This document shows positions 54,709 to 63,129 of a DNA stretch of 64,000 nt, one piece after another. Below the pieces are notes generated by a model. That model worked only from the letters and a program-made list of their open reading frames with translations. It did no database searches and was not told the origin of the DNA. A program made the translations under genes and the position numbers. The stretch is from an uncultured Clostridia bacterium (GTDB taxonomy: Bacteria > Bacillota > Clostridia > TANB77 > CAG-508), in the NCBI GenBank assembly GCA_904381285.1, contig CAJFII010000003.1:1-64000 (forward strand). Reading direction: 5' to 3'. Position 1 is the first letter of the stretch. Every line of letters starts with the position of its first letter.

Positions 54709-56223
54709 ATGCTAGAAATAAAAGATTTAACTATAAAAACACTTAAAGGAGAAAAAGAAATTATAAATAATTTGAATTTAAGTATAAATAAAAATGATAA
54801 GATAGCAGTAATTGGTGAAGAAGGAAATGGAAAATCTACTTTATTAAAATGCATATATGATCAAGATTTAATAAAAGATTATACTATCGTAACAGGAAAA
54901 ATTATAAAAAATAACTTAAATATTGGCTATTTAGAACAATTTTTAGAGAAAAGTTGGGAGAGTCAAATTGTAGGAGATTATTTTGTTAAAGATACTCCTA
55001 ATTCTGATATTGATTATGGAAAATATGCAGAGATTTATAAATTAGAAGAAATTTTTAAAACTTTAAATTTAGATTACAATAAATTTGAGAATAAGTTAAT
55101 CGGAAAGTTAAGTGGAGGAGAAAAAATAAAAATTCAAATTGCTAAAATGCTATTAAATTCTCCTGATTTGCTTTTATTAGATGAGCCAACAAATGATATT
55201 GATATAGAAACTTTAGAATGGCTAGAAAATTTTATATTAACTTCAAAAATGCCAATACTTTTTATATCACATGATGAGATTTTACTAGAAAAAGTAGCAA
55301 ATAGAATTTTACATTTAGAACAGATAAATAATAAAACAAAAGCAAAATATACTTTAGAACATATTGGATATAAGGCGTATATGGAAAAAAGAAATTGTTT
55401 AATAGATAAACTGTATCAAATTTCAAGATATGAAAAAAGAGAGCAAGAAAAACAACTTCAAAGAATGAATGACATATATAATAGTGTAAGGTATAACTTA
55501 GAAACTATAACTAGACAAAATCCAAGTGGAGGAAGATTATTAAAAAAGAAAATGAAAAATGTTAAAGCAATGAAAAATAGGGTACAAGATAAAAAGATAA
55601 CAGAGCCTCCAAATGTAGAAGAAAGAATTTTTGCTAAATTTCATAATGAAGATGAAATTCATAACTCAAAAGTTATTTTGGATTTTTCTTTAGATAAATT
55701 AAAGGTAGAAAATATTATTTTAAAAGAAAATATTCATATTAAAATTATAGGAAAAGAAAAAGTTTGTATTGTAGGTAAAAATGGTTCGGGAAAAACTACT
55801 CTTATAAAGAAAATTTATAATAATATGAAAGATAGAGAAGATATAAAAGTAGGATATATGCCACAAAATTATGATGATTTATTACCACAAGGGATTAGTG
55901 CTTTAGAATTTTTAAAAATTGATTACACAAAAGAAGAGGAAACAACCATAAGAACATATTTATCTTCAATGAAATTTACAAATGATGAAATAAATTCACC
56001 AGTATTAAGTTTAAGTGGAGGACAAAAAGCGAAACTTTTTATAATAAAATTAATTATAGAAAAAGCAAATGTATTAATTTTAGATGAACCAACAAGAAAT
56101 TTAAGTCCACTTTCTAATCCAGTAATAAGGAATTTACTTAAAAATTTTGAAGGTACTATTATAAGTGTTTCTCATGATAGAAAATTTATAGAAGATGTTT
56201 GTACAAGAATTATAGAATTTTAA
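54709..56223 (+). CDS. ABC-F ribosomal protection protein (antibiotic resistance type)
   Basis: A 504-residue soluble protein with two ABC domains and no membrane part. Domain 1: Walker A GEEGNGKSTLLK (~36-47), signature LSGGEKIKIQIAKML. Interdomain linker with basic helices at ~215-310 (RYEKREQEKQLQRMNDIY, SGGRLLKKKMKNVKAMK), the part that reaches toward the peptidyl-transferase centre. Domain 2: Walker A GKNGSGKTTLIKK, signature LSGGQKAKLFIIK and LDEPTRNLSPLS, a motif typical of Lsa/Vga/CplR-like members that protect against lincosamides, streptogramins A and pleuromutilins. Regulated by the leader described above. Confidence 0.92.
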   Translation: MLEIKDLTIKTLKGEKEIINNLNLSINKNDKIAVIGEEGNGKSTLLKCIYDQDLIKDYTIVTGKIIKNNLNIGYLEQFLEKSWESQIVGDYFVKDTPNSDIDYGKYAEIYKLEEIFKTLNLDYNKFENKLIGKLSGGEKIKIQIAKMLLNSPDLLLLDEPTNDIDIETLEWLENFILTSKMPILFISHDEILLEKVANRILHLEQINNKTKAKYTLEHIGYKAYMEKRNCLIDKLYQISRYEKREQEKQLQRMNDIYNSVRYNLETITRQNPSGGRLLKKKMKNVKAMKNRVQDKKITEPPNVEERIFAKFHNEDEIHNSKVILDFSLDKLKVENIILKENIHIKIIGKEKVCIVGKNGSGKTTLIKKIYNNMKDREDIKVGYMPQNYDDLLPQGISALEFLKIDYTKEEETTIRTYLSSMKFTNDEINSPVLSLSGGQKAKLFIIKLIIEKANVLILDEPTRNLSPLSNPVIRNLLKNFEGTIISVSHDRKFIEDVCTRIIEF

Positions 56224-56241
56224 AAGAAAAATAAAAAAATG

Positions 56242-56293
56242 TTGACACGGTGTCAGAAATGTGATATATAATAATTGCGGTGACACAGTGTCA
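56242..56293 (+). promoter_or_regulatory. TetR promoter flanked by twin operators
   Basis: TTGACA (56242-56247) and TATATA/TATAAT (56265-56272). Two identical-arm palindromes TGACAC-N-GTGTCA lie at 56243-56255 (on the -35) and 56281-56293 (just after the -10), 38 bp centre to centre. The arrangement implies autorepression by the TetR-family protein downstream. Confidence 0.82.
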
Positions 56294-56449
56294 GAAAAAG
56301 TAAAGTAATTATATACTATGAATTATCTAAAATAGCTTGTGAAGTTAGAAGTAAAAATGATGAAATATTTTGAAGATATAGCAGATAGACTTGGAGTACT
56401 TAAAATAAAATATTGGCAAAAAGAAATGAAATGGAAAAGGAGAAAACAA

Positions 56450-57061
56450 ATGGCTAAGGAAATAGTTGATATTAGAAAAGAAGAAATTATAAATGCTTGT
56501 GAAAAACTTTATGAAAATAATAATTTTAAAGATATAACAATTAAGAGAATAGGAGAGGAAACAACATTTTCTCGTACTTCGATATACAATTATTTTCAGA
56601 CAAAAGAAGAAATATTTCTTGCACTTTTTAAAAGAGAATATGAAAGATGGATAGAGGATTTAAATCAAATGTATGAGGAAAATTCTACTATGTCAAAAGA
56701 AATATTCGCAGATAAACTAGCTCAAAGTGTTGCGAAAAGAAAGAATTTATTAAAATTACTTTCTATGAACATGTATGACATGGAAGAAAATAGTAGAATG
56801 GAAGAATTAATAAAATTTAAAAAAGCCTATGGAAATGCAATAAAGATGGTAAGAAAATGTGTGGATAAATTCTTTGAAGAAATGAGTAATAATGAAAAAG
56901 AAGAATTTGTATTCTTGTTTTTTCCACTAATGTATGGAATTTATCCTTATGCAGAAGTAACAGAAAAGCAGCAAAAAGCAATGGAAAAAGCAGATGTACC
57001 GTTTAAATATTTATCTATCTACGAAATTACATATAAAGGAATTTTAAAATTATTAAGTTAG
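56450..57061 (+). CDS. TetR/AcrR-family repressor
   Basis: A 203-residue regulator: N-terminal helix-turn-helix (ITIKRIGEETTFSRTSIYNYFQTKEEIFLALF, helices 2-4 at ~28-55) and a helical ligand domain. The frame is open upstream to 56339 and may be read from other starts, but AAGGAG at 56437-56442 fits ATG 56450, and the family begins its first helix just there. The twin TGACACNGTGTCA operators lie ~160 bp upstream. It is the first gene of the flavodoxin cluster and likely its controller. Confidence 0.9.
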   Translation: MAKEIVDIRKEEIINACEKLYENNNFKDITIKRIGEETTFSRTSIYNYFQTKEEIFLALFKREYERWIEDLNQMYEENSTMSKEIFADKLAQSVAKRKNLLKLLSMNMYDMEENSRMEELIKFKKAYGNAIKMVRKCVDKFFEEMSNNEKEEFVFLFFPLMYGIYPYAEVTEKQQKAMEKADVPFKYLSIYEITYKGILKLLS

Positions 57062-57158
57062 GATTATTTTATACATCCGAAGGAAGAAGATTAGGTAAAA
57101 GATTTGGAATAAGTGCTATTGTGGAAGAATTGAAATCATGGGTAATAGTTTCAAAATA
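57062..57158 (+). pseudogene. Possible remnant of a flavodoxin C-terminus
   Basis: A ~30-codon stretch (frame starting near 57065) reads GRRLGKRFGISAIVEELKSW and ends TAA at 57156-57158, without a start codon or SD. Gly-rich then EELKSW resembles the last helix of flavodoxins, which abound downstream. Short and uncertain. Confidence 0.3.
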
Positions 57159-57172
57159 AAGGAGTGAATTTT

Positions 57173-57706
57173 ATGAAAATAGTAGTATTAACAGGAAGTT
57201 ATAATTTACATGGAACATCTAATACATTGGTAGATGAATTTATAAGAGGAGCTAAAGAAAATGGCAACGAAATTGTGAGATTTGATACAGCCCATCTAAA
57301 TATTCACCCTTGTATAGGTTGTAATCATTGTGGGATGGATGGAGATTGTGTATTCAAAGACGATATGGTAAAAATATTAGATGCAGTAGAAGAGGCAGAT
57401 ATGTTAGTTTTTGCAACACCAGTTTATTATTTTGCAATGACTGCACCTTTAAAAGCTACAATAGATAGATTTTATTCAAGAACGGGAAGAATAAGTAGAA
57501 AAAGATTAAGAACAGCATACATTATGACTTGTTGGAATACTGACAATTCTACAGTAGAACCATTAATCGTACATTATAAAAAATTAGTAAGCTATATGAA
57601 TTACAAAGATGAAGGTATGATTGTAGGAAAAGGTTGTGGAACAGTTGGAATGATACCAGAGCATTTTTACAAAGAAGCGTATGAGTTAGGAAAAAAGATT
57701 AAATAA
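57173..57706 (+). CDS. Flavodoxin-fold NAD(P)H oxidoreductase with cysteine-rich motif
   Basis: A 177-residue cytoplasmic protein of the NADPH-dependent FMN reductase/iron-sulfur flavoprotein group: FMN phosphate loop TGSYNLHGTSNTL (~6-18), cysteine segment CIGCNHCGMDGDC (~47-59) that in some relatives binds a [4Fe-4S] cluster, and the flavin-contact TPVYYFAMTAPLKATIDRF. AAAGGAG fits ATG 57173; GTG 57164 is in frame but too close. Second gene of the TetR-headed cluster. Confidence 0.9.
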   Translation: MKIVVLTGSYNLHGTSNTLVDEFIRGAKENGNEIVRFDTAHLNIHPCIGCNHCGMDGDCVFKDDMVKILDAVEEADMLVFATPVYYFAMTAPLKATIDRFYSRTGRISRKRLRTAYIMTCWNTDNSTVEPLIVHYKKLVSYMNYKDEGMIVGKGCGTVGMIPEHFYKEAYELGKKIK

Positions 57707-57732
57707 TTAAAGAATAAAATTGGAGGTATGTT

Positions 57733-59229
57733 ATGAACAAGAAAGTAATTGCTTTATTAGTTGCAATTCTTATAGTAGCTATTATAGCAGTAATTATTAT
57801 AGCAGTATACAATCGAAGAGAAGATGAAACACAAACTAATAATTTAGGAATAGCAAGTAATAATAGCGAAAATTTACAAGAAGAAAATAATAACAACGAA
57901 AACATAGAAGTATCAGATGATTTAATACTAATAGAAGGTGGTACATTCCAAATGGGAAGTCCAGAGTCAGAAATGCAACGAGAAACAGATGAGGTACAGC
58001 ACGAAGTTACAGTAAGTGATTTTTATATAGGCAGATATGAAGTTACACAAAGCGAATATGAAGAAGTTATGGGAGAAAATCCAAGTAATTTTGATGGAGA
58101 AAACTTACCAGTAGAAAATGTTAGTTGGTATGATGCAATAGAATATTGCAATAGGTTAAGCGAGCAAGAAGGTTTAACACCAGTATATACAGTAGATGGA
58201 GAAAGTGTAAGTTGGAATAGATCAGCAAATGGATATAGATTACCAACAGAAGCGGAATGGGAATATGCTGCAAGGGCAGGTACAACAACTCCATTTAATA
58301 CAGAAACTTCAATAAGTGATGAAGAAGCCAACTATTATGGACATTATCCTTATGGAATAGAAGAAAATTATTTTTCACAAGGAAACCTTGAGACACAACC
58401 AGGAAGATATAGACAAACAACAGTAGATGTAGATAGCTTTTCACCAAACAACTGGGGATTATACAATATTCACGGAAATGTTGCAGAATGGTGCTTTGAC
58501 TATTATGGAGAATATGATTTAGAAAGTACAGATAATCCATCAGGACCAACAACAGGAACATTAAGAGTAAATAGAGGTGGAGGTTGGAACGATTATGCAA
58601 AACATTTAAGAAGTGCCTATCGTGCATCAACAACACCAGACCAAAGAATGAATAACATTGGCTTTAGAGTAGTAAGAAATGGATTTAATAGCTCAAGCAG
58701 TGGTGTGGTAAGTGATATAAATAGAGATTTACAAACACAAAACGCAGAAAATGTTTTAATAGTATATTTCTCTTGGAGTGGAAATACTGAAAATGCAGCA
58801 CAAATTATTGGGCAAAAAACAGGAGCAGATTTAATGGAATTAGAACTTGTAAATCCATATTCATCAAATTACAATGAAGTATTAGACCAAGCGCAAAGAG
58901 ATATGAACGCAGATGCAAGACCAGAACTTAGTTCACATGTAGAAAATATAGATCAATATGACACAATTCTTTTAGGGTACCCTAACTGGTGGGCAACAAT
59001 TCCAATGCCAATAGCAAGTTTCTTGGAAGAATATGATTTTAGTGGAAAAACAATAGTACCTTTCTGTAGTCATGGTGGTGGAGGATTTGGACAAAGCATT
59101 ACAGATATATCAAAACTTGCTCCAAATTCAAGAATAGGTGAAGGACTTAGCATACATTATTCTGGTGGTTCTAGTTTAGATAGCGATATATCAAATTGGT
59201 TAAGTGCTAATGGAATTCCAGAACAATAA
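57733..59229 (+). CDS. Membrane-anchored fusion of an FGE/SUMF1-like domain and a flavodoxin
   Basis: A 498-residue exported protein. A signal-anchor helix (~4-27) and an Asn/Glu-rich linker precede a formylglycine-generating-enzyme-like domain (~60-318: LIEGGTFQMGSPESE, VTVSDFYIGRYEVTQSEY, NGYRLPTEAEWEYAARAG, HGNVAEWC, RGGGWNDY...GFRVVRN). A flavodoxin domain follows (~335-498: VYFSWSGNTENAA phosphate loop, LLGYPNWWATIPMP, GGGGFGQSI). The copper-binding cysteine pair expected after RGG in true FGE is absent (NDYAKHLRSAYR there), so it is probably a binding or altered enzyme domain. Start ATG 57733 after GGAGG. Confidence 0.88.
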   Translation: MNKKVIALLVAILIVAIIAVIIIAVYNRREDETQTNNLGIASNNSENLQEENNNNENIEVSDDLILIEGGTFQMGSPESEMQRETDEVQHEVTVSDFYIGRYEVTQSEYEEVMGENPSNFDGENLPVENVSWYDAIEYCNRLSEQEGLTPVYTVDGESVSWNRSANGYRLPTEAEWEYAARAGTTTPFNTETSISDEEANYYGHYPYGIEENYFSQGNLETQPGRYRQTTVDVDSFSPNNWGLYNIHGNVAEWCFDYYGEYDLESTDNPSGPTTGTLRVNRGGGWNDYAKHLRSAYRASTTPDQRMNNIGFRVVRNGFNSSSSGVVSDINRDLQTQNAENVLIVYFSWSGNTENAAQIIGQKTGADLMELELVNPYSSNYNEVLDQAQRDMNADARPELSSHVENIDQYDTILLGYPNWWATIPMPIASFLEEYDFSGKTIVPFCSHGGGGFGQSITDISKLAPNSRIGEGLSIHYSGGSSLDSDISNWLSANGIPEQ

Positions 59230-59249
59230 AAAATAATTGAGGTAGTTTT

Positions 59250-59906
59250 ATGAAAAAGTTTAGAATTATATTAGATATAGCAATGACCTGTTTGTTTATT
59301 GTACTAATGGCATATTATGCAACAAACAATGCAGTACATGAAATATTAGGAGTAATTACATTTGTATTATTTATATTGCACAATATTATTAATATAAAAT
59401 GGTATAAATCCATATTTAAAGGAAAACACAATTTCCAAAGAACATTCCATATTATTATAAATTTATTACTATTTGTAGCAATGTTAGGAATGATGATAAG
59501 TGGAATAATGATTTCAGCTGATGTATTTGCATTTTTAGATATTCCTACAACAATGTTTGGAAGAATGTTACACATGTGCTCAACTTCGTGGGGATTTGTG
59601 TTAATGGCAATACATGTAGGACTTCATATAACAGCACTTATGAATAAACTAAACACAAAAATGAAGAATAGTACATTTGAATATGTATATTACTTTATAT
59701 TAGTAATTTTAGTAGGATTAGGAATATATTCATTTATAAATTTGGACTTATGGGAAGATATGTTCTTAGTAAATCATTTTAAATTCTTTGATTATAATCA
59801 AAGTCCAATAATCTATTATTTAAAATGTTTATCAATAATAATTGCGTTAGCACTTATTATATATTGTATTTTAAACATAATAAAAAAAGTGAAAAGAAAA
59901 AATTAA
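59250..59906 (+). CDS. DUF4405-type membrane protein, possible b-haem carrier
   Basis: A 218-residue protein with five to six helices. Conserved histidines sit at membrane positions: NAVHEILG and FILHNIINI (helix 2), FQRTFHIII (helix 3), MLHMCSTSWG (turn) and IHVGLHITAL (helix 4). This is the pattern of DUF4405 proteins related to di-haem cytochrome b subunits. It could pass electrons across the membrane to the anchored flavodoxins encoded on both sides; haem binding is inference from histidine placement. Confidence 0.8.
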   Translation: MKKFRIILDIAMTCLFIVLMAYYATNNAVHEILGVITFVLFILHNIINIKWYKSIFKGKHNFQRTFHIIINLLLFVAMLGMMISGIMISADVFAFLDIPTTMFGRMLHMCSTSWGFVLMAIHVGLHITALMNKLNTKMKNSTFEYVYYFILVILVGLGIYSFINLDLWEDMFLVNHFKFFDYNQSPIIYYLKCLSIIIALALIIYCILNIIKKVKRKN

Positions 59907-59924
59907 TATTGGGAGGTAATAAAA

Positions 59925-60470
59925 TTGCAAAAAAATATTGGTTCAAAATTAGCATTATATCCAATGCCATTATTAGTAATAGGAGCAGTGGTAGAAGGAA
60001 AAGTAAATTGGGTGTTAGTAGGACATAGTGGAATTATAGGACATGATAGAGTTATGGCAAGTATGATGAAAACACATTTTACTAATAAAGGAATAAAAGA
60101 GACAAAAACATTGTCAATTAATATAGTAGATGAAAGTATGTTAAAAAAGGCAGATTATGTAGGAAGCACTAGTGGTGCAAAAACTGATAAATCAGAGGTG
60201 TTTGAATATCATATAGGAGATGCAGGAGCACCAATAATAAATAATGCACCAGTTGTTATGGAATGTAAAGTAGAAGATAATTATGAAACAGATAATTTTG
60301 ATAACTTTATTATGACTATTTCAAATACTTATGTTCAAGAAGAAAATTTAGACGAAAATGGAAAAATAGATTATACAAAGTTTAGCCCTGTATTATTTGA
60401 ATTTCCAAAATACACATATTTAAAAACAGGAGAAACTATTGGAAATTGCTTAAGATTAGATAAGGAATAA
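59925..60470 (+). CDS. Flavin reductase family protein (FMN-binding)
   Basis: A 181-residue split-barrel flavoprotein: LYPMPLLVIGAVVEGKVNW, VLVGHSGIIGHDRVMASM and TLSINIVDESMLKKADYVG correspond to FMN-contact segments. It shares fold and spacing with the protein at 38.9 kb but is divergent. TTG start at 59925 with GGGAGG 8 bp upstream. Likely supplies reduced flavin to the cluster. Confidence 0.9.
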   Translation: MQKNIGSKLALYPMPLLVIGAVVEGKVNWVLVGHSGIIGHDRVMASMMKTHFTNKGIKETKTLSINIVDESMLKKADYVGSTSGAKTDKSEVFEYHIGDAGAPIINNAPVVMECKVEDNYETDNFDNFIMTISNTYVQEENLDENGKIDYTKFSPVLFEFPKYTYLKTGETIGNCLRLDKE

Positions 60471-60491
60471 AATGAAAGGAAGAAAAATATT

Positions 60492-61187
60492 ATGAATAAG
60501 AAAGTAATCGTTTTAATAGCTTTAATTTTAGTAATAGCAATAGTTGCTATAGTTGTAGGAATTAATTTATCAGGAAATAATGAAAGTACAAATACAGTAC
60601 AAAATCAAGCAAGAAATAAAGGTCAAGAAGAAAATCAAGAAGTTGGACAAGTTGCAAGCAATGGAAGTCAACTAAATACAGAAGAAAATCAAAATAATCA
60701 AGAAAGCGTAAGTGGAAATGTATTAGTTGTATATTTCTCACACACAGGAAATACAGAAACTGTTGCAAACTTTATACATGAAGCAGTAGGTGGAGATATA
60801 GTAAAATTAGAAATAGAAGAACAATATACTGACAATTATAATGATTTATTAGATATAGCACAAGAAGAACAAAATGAAAATGCTAGACCAGCTTTAAGTA
60901 CACAAATAGATAACATAGAAGATTATGACACAATCTTTTTAGGATATCCAATTTGGTGGGGAGATATGCCAATGGCATTATATACATTTTTAGATGAATA
61001 TGATTTATCAGGAAAAACAATAGCACCATTTACTACAAGTGGAGGATCAGGATTATCAGGAACACCAAGTAATATAGCAGATGAAGAATCAGGAGCAACT
61101 GTAACAGAAGGATTATCAATAAGAGATGATAATGTAGAAAATTCACAAAGTGAAGTTAATGAATGGTTATCTGAAATAGGATTTTAA
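60492..61187 (+). CDS. Membrane-anchored flavodoxin
   Basis: A 231-residue exported flavodoxin: signal-anchor helix (~4-24), a Gln/Asn/Glu linker (~30-75), then a flavodoxin domain with VVYFSHTGNTETVANFI phosphate loop (~78-94), FLGYPIWWGDMPMALYTF, and a Gly/Ser-rich TTSGGSGLSGTPSN loop. Its domain is closely similar to the C-terminal half of the 57.7-kb fusion. Both flavodoxins should face outside the membrane. Confidence 0.9.
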   Translation: MNKKVIVLIALILVIAIVAIVVGINLSGNNESTNTVQNQARNKGQEENQEVGQVASNGSQLNTEENQNNQESVSGNVLVVYFSHTGNTETVANFIHEAVGGDIVKLEIEEQYTDNYNDLLDIAQEEQNENARPALSTQIDNIEDYDTIFLGYPIWWGDMPMALYTFLDEYDLSGKTIAPFTTSGGSGLSGTPSNIADEESGATVTEGLSIRDDNVENSQSEVNEWLSEIGF

Positions 61188-61198
61188 GGAGAAGATAA

Positions 61199-61765
61199 AT
61201 GAAAAAAGTTGTTTTTATTGTAATTTTATTGATTCTAATAGTTGGTATTATAGCAGGTATTATATATTTTAATTCTAATGAAAATGATAATGTAGAAAAT
61301 GATAATATTTTAAGTCAAGAAAACATAGAAAATTATACTGCTAATAATAGCACTAATGTAAATGATATTCAAGATTCACAAAGTGAAGGAGAAGAAGTAG
61401 AAATGAAAAATGCAAGAATAAAACTAATTGTAAATGGAAATGAAATATTTATAAGATTAGATGATAACGTAGCAAGTAGAGAATTTTTAGAAATGTTACC
61501 TCTAACATTAACATTTGAAGATTATAATAATACAGAAAAAATTACAACATTGCCAAGTGAGTTATCAACAGAAGGATTACCTTCAGGATATACACCAAAA
61601 GTAGGAGATTTTGCATATTATGCACCTTGGGGAAATATATCAGTATTCTATAAAGACTTTAGATATTCTAATTCTTTATATAAATTAGGAACAATTGAAT
61701 CTGGAACAGAAATATTAGGTAATATAAATGAAGATTTTGAAGTTACTATTGAAAAAGTAGATTAA
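61199..61765 (+). CDS. Membrane-anchored cyclophilin-like protein
   Basis: A 188-residue exported protein: signal-anchor helix (~4-25), Asn/Ser-rich linker, then a cyclophilin-like beta-barrel (~70-185: ARIKLIVNGNEIFIRLDDN, LPLTLTFEDYNNTEKI, KVGDFAYYAPWGNISVFY, LYKLGTIESG) matching the Cyclophil_like2 family that often accompanies or is fused to flavodoxins. Not expected to be a prolyl isomerase. Starts 11 bp after the flavodoxin gene. Confidence 0.85.
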   Translation: MKKVVFIVILLILIVGIIAGIIYFNSNENDNVENDNILSQENIENYTANNSTNVNDIQDSQSEGEEVEMKNARIKLIVNGNEIFIRLDDNVASREFLEMLPLTLTFEDYNNTEKITTLPSELSTEGLPSGYTPKVGDFAYYAPWGNISVFYKDFRYSNSLYKLGTIESGTEILGNINEDFEVTIEKVD

Positions 61766-61825
61766 AAATTAATGTATGTACCAAATAAGATAGTGGGAAC
61801 ATTATAATAATAAGGAGGAGTTATT

Positions 61826-62119
61826 ATGAGTTTAACAATAAATATTTATTATACTGGAGAAAATGGAAATGCAAAGAAATTTGCAGAAGAAATGGTATCA
61901 TCAGGAGTTGTTGATAGAGTAAGAGCTGAGAAAGGCAATAAAAAATATGAATACTTTTTTCCAATGGATGATCCCGAAACAGTTTTATTAATAGATAGAT
62001 GGGAAAGTGAAGAAGCTTTAGATGAACATCATAAATCTCCAATGATGAAAGAAATAGCTGAATTAAGAGATAAGTATCATCTTCACATGAGAGTAGAGCA
62101 ATTTGTAGAAAGAAAATAA
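61826..62119 (+). CDS. ABM-fold putative quinol monooxygenase
   Basis: A 97-residue dimeric alpha-beta barrel protein of the antibiotic biosynthesis monooxygenase family (YgiN-like). Typical elements: KYEYFFPMDDPETVLLIDRW and SEEALDEHHKSPMMKEI with the conserved histidines. Cytoplasmic; relatives act on quinols or protect against reactive small molecules. Last gene of the flavodoxin cluster. SD AAGGAGG. Confidence 0.9.
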   Translation: MSLTINIYYTGENGNAKKFAEEMVSSGVVDRVRAEKGNKKYEYFFPMDDPETVLLIDRWESEEALDEHHKSPMMKEIAELRDKYHLHMRVEQFVERK

Positions 62120-62151
62120 AAGTACAAGTATAATAATAGTGAAATTTATAA

Positions 62152-62185
62152 AAATGTAGATAAAAATTGATTTTATTCTACATTT
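62152..62185 (+). terminator. Weak hairpin after the flavodoxin cluster
   Basis: AAATGTAGA / TCTACATTT arms with an A/T-rich interior and no long T run. Confidence 0.4.
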
Positions 62186-62197
62186 AGTAAAAAATAC

Positions 62198-62226
62198 TAC
62201 ACAAAATAGAAAATGTGTGATAAAAT
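62198..62226 (+). promoter_or_regulatory. Putative promoter of yebC
   Basis: TACACA (62198-62203), 17-bp spacer, TAAAAT (62221-62226) with extended TG. Confidence 0.45.
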
Positions 62227-62280
62227 ATTTGAGAATTAAAAAAGAAAACAAATAATAAGAATTAAGAAGGAGGAGAGGAC

Positions 62281-63006
62281 ATGTCAGGACACTCAAAATG
62301 GCATAATATTGCAGCAAAAAAAGGAAAAGCAGATGCAGCAAGAGGAAAAATATTTACAAAATTAGGTAGAGAATTATTAGTAGCAGTTAAGCAAGGTGGT
62401 CCAGATCCAGCGGGTAATTCTAAATTAAAAGATGTTATTGCAAAATGTAAGGCAGCAAACATGCCAAATGATACAATTAATAATGCAATAAAAAAAGCAA
62501 GTGGAGCTGGTAATTCAGAAAATTATGAAGAAGTAACATATGAAGGTTATGGACCTAATGGTGTTGCAGTTATTGTAGAAGGAAGTACTGATAATAGAAA
62601 TAGAACAGCATCAGATGTAAGACATGCCTTTGATAAATGTGGAGGAAATTTAGGAACAACAGGTTGTGTATCATATTTATTTGAAAGAAAAGGAATAATT
62701 ATAATAGATAAAACAACAACAGATAAATCAGAAGATGATTTAATGATGCTTGCATTAGAGGCTGGAGCAGAAGATTTTTCTAGTGAAGAAGAATGTTATG
62801 AAATTACTACTGCACCAGAAGATTTTTCATCTGTTAGAGAAGCATTAGAAAAAGAAGGAATTGAATTTTTAGAAGCAGAAATACAAAGGGTTCCAAATAC
62901 ATATGTAACACTAGATGAAAAAGGTTCTGAAAGAATGCAAAGACTAATTGATATGTTAGAAGATTTAGATGATGTAATGAATGTATATCATAATTGGGAA
63001 GAATAA
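62281..63006 (+). CDS. yebC: YebC/PmpR-family (TACO1) protein
   Basis: A 241-residue cytoplasmic protein of the YebC family, described both as a transcription regulator and, more recently, as a translation factor that relieves stalling at proline stretches. Signature N-terminus [25 protein letters not shown] (start residues), then [22 protein letters not shown] motif and the [21 protein letters not shown] segment. Three-domain length is normal. SD AAGGAGGAG. Confidence 0.96.
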   Translation: MSGHSKWHNIAAKKGKADAARGKIFTKLGRELLVAVKQGGPDPAGNSKLKDVIAKCKAANMPNDTINNAIKKASGAGNSENYEEVTYEGYGPNGVAVIVEGSTDNRNRTASDVRHAFDKCGGNLGTTGCVSYLFERKGIIIIDKTTTDKSEDDLMMLALEAGAEDFSSEEECYEITTAPEDFSSVREALEKEGIEFLEAEIQRVPNTYVTLDEKGSERMQRLIDMLEDLDDVMNVYHNWEE

Positions 63007-63020
63007 TATAAATTAAATTT

Positions 63021-63060
63021 AAAGAGCAAATGTGAATTTTAGACATTTACTCTTTTTTTA
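63021..63060 (+). terminator. Terminator after yebC
   Basis: AAAGAG-C-AAATGT / ACATTT-A-CTCTTT (one mismatch) with T run. A second hairpin (AAAAGCTATA-G-CATAT / ATATG-T-TATAGCTTTT, 63072-63109) follows before the spoIIIAA ribosome site. Confidence 0.75.
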
Positions 63061-63129
63061 GTTCTAAAACAAAAAGCTATAGCATATATATTAATATGTT
63101 ATAGCTTTTATGGTTAAGGAGGACAAACA

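Noticed and set aside
56339..56449. N-terminal extension of the TetR protein from GTG 56339
   Set aside because: No ribosome site fits it, while AAGGAG fits ATG 56450, where the family's first helix begins.
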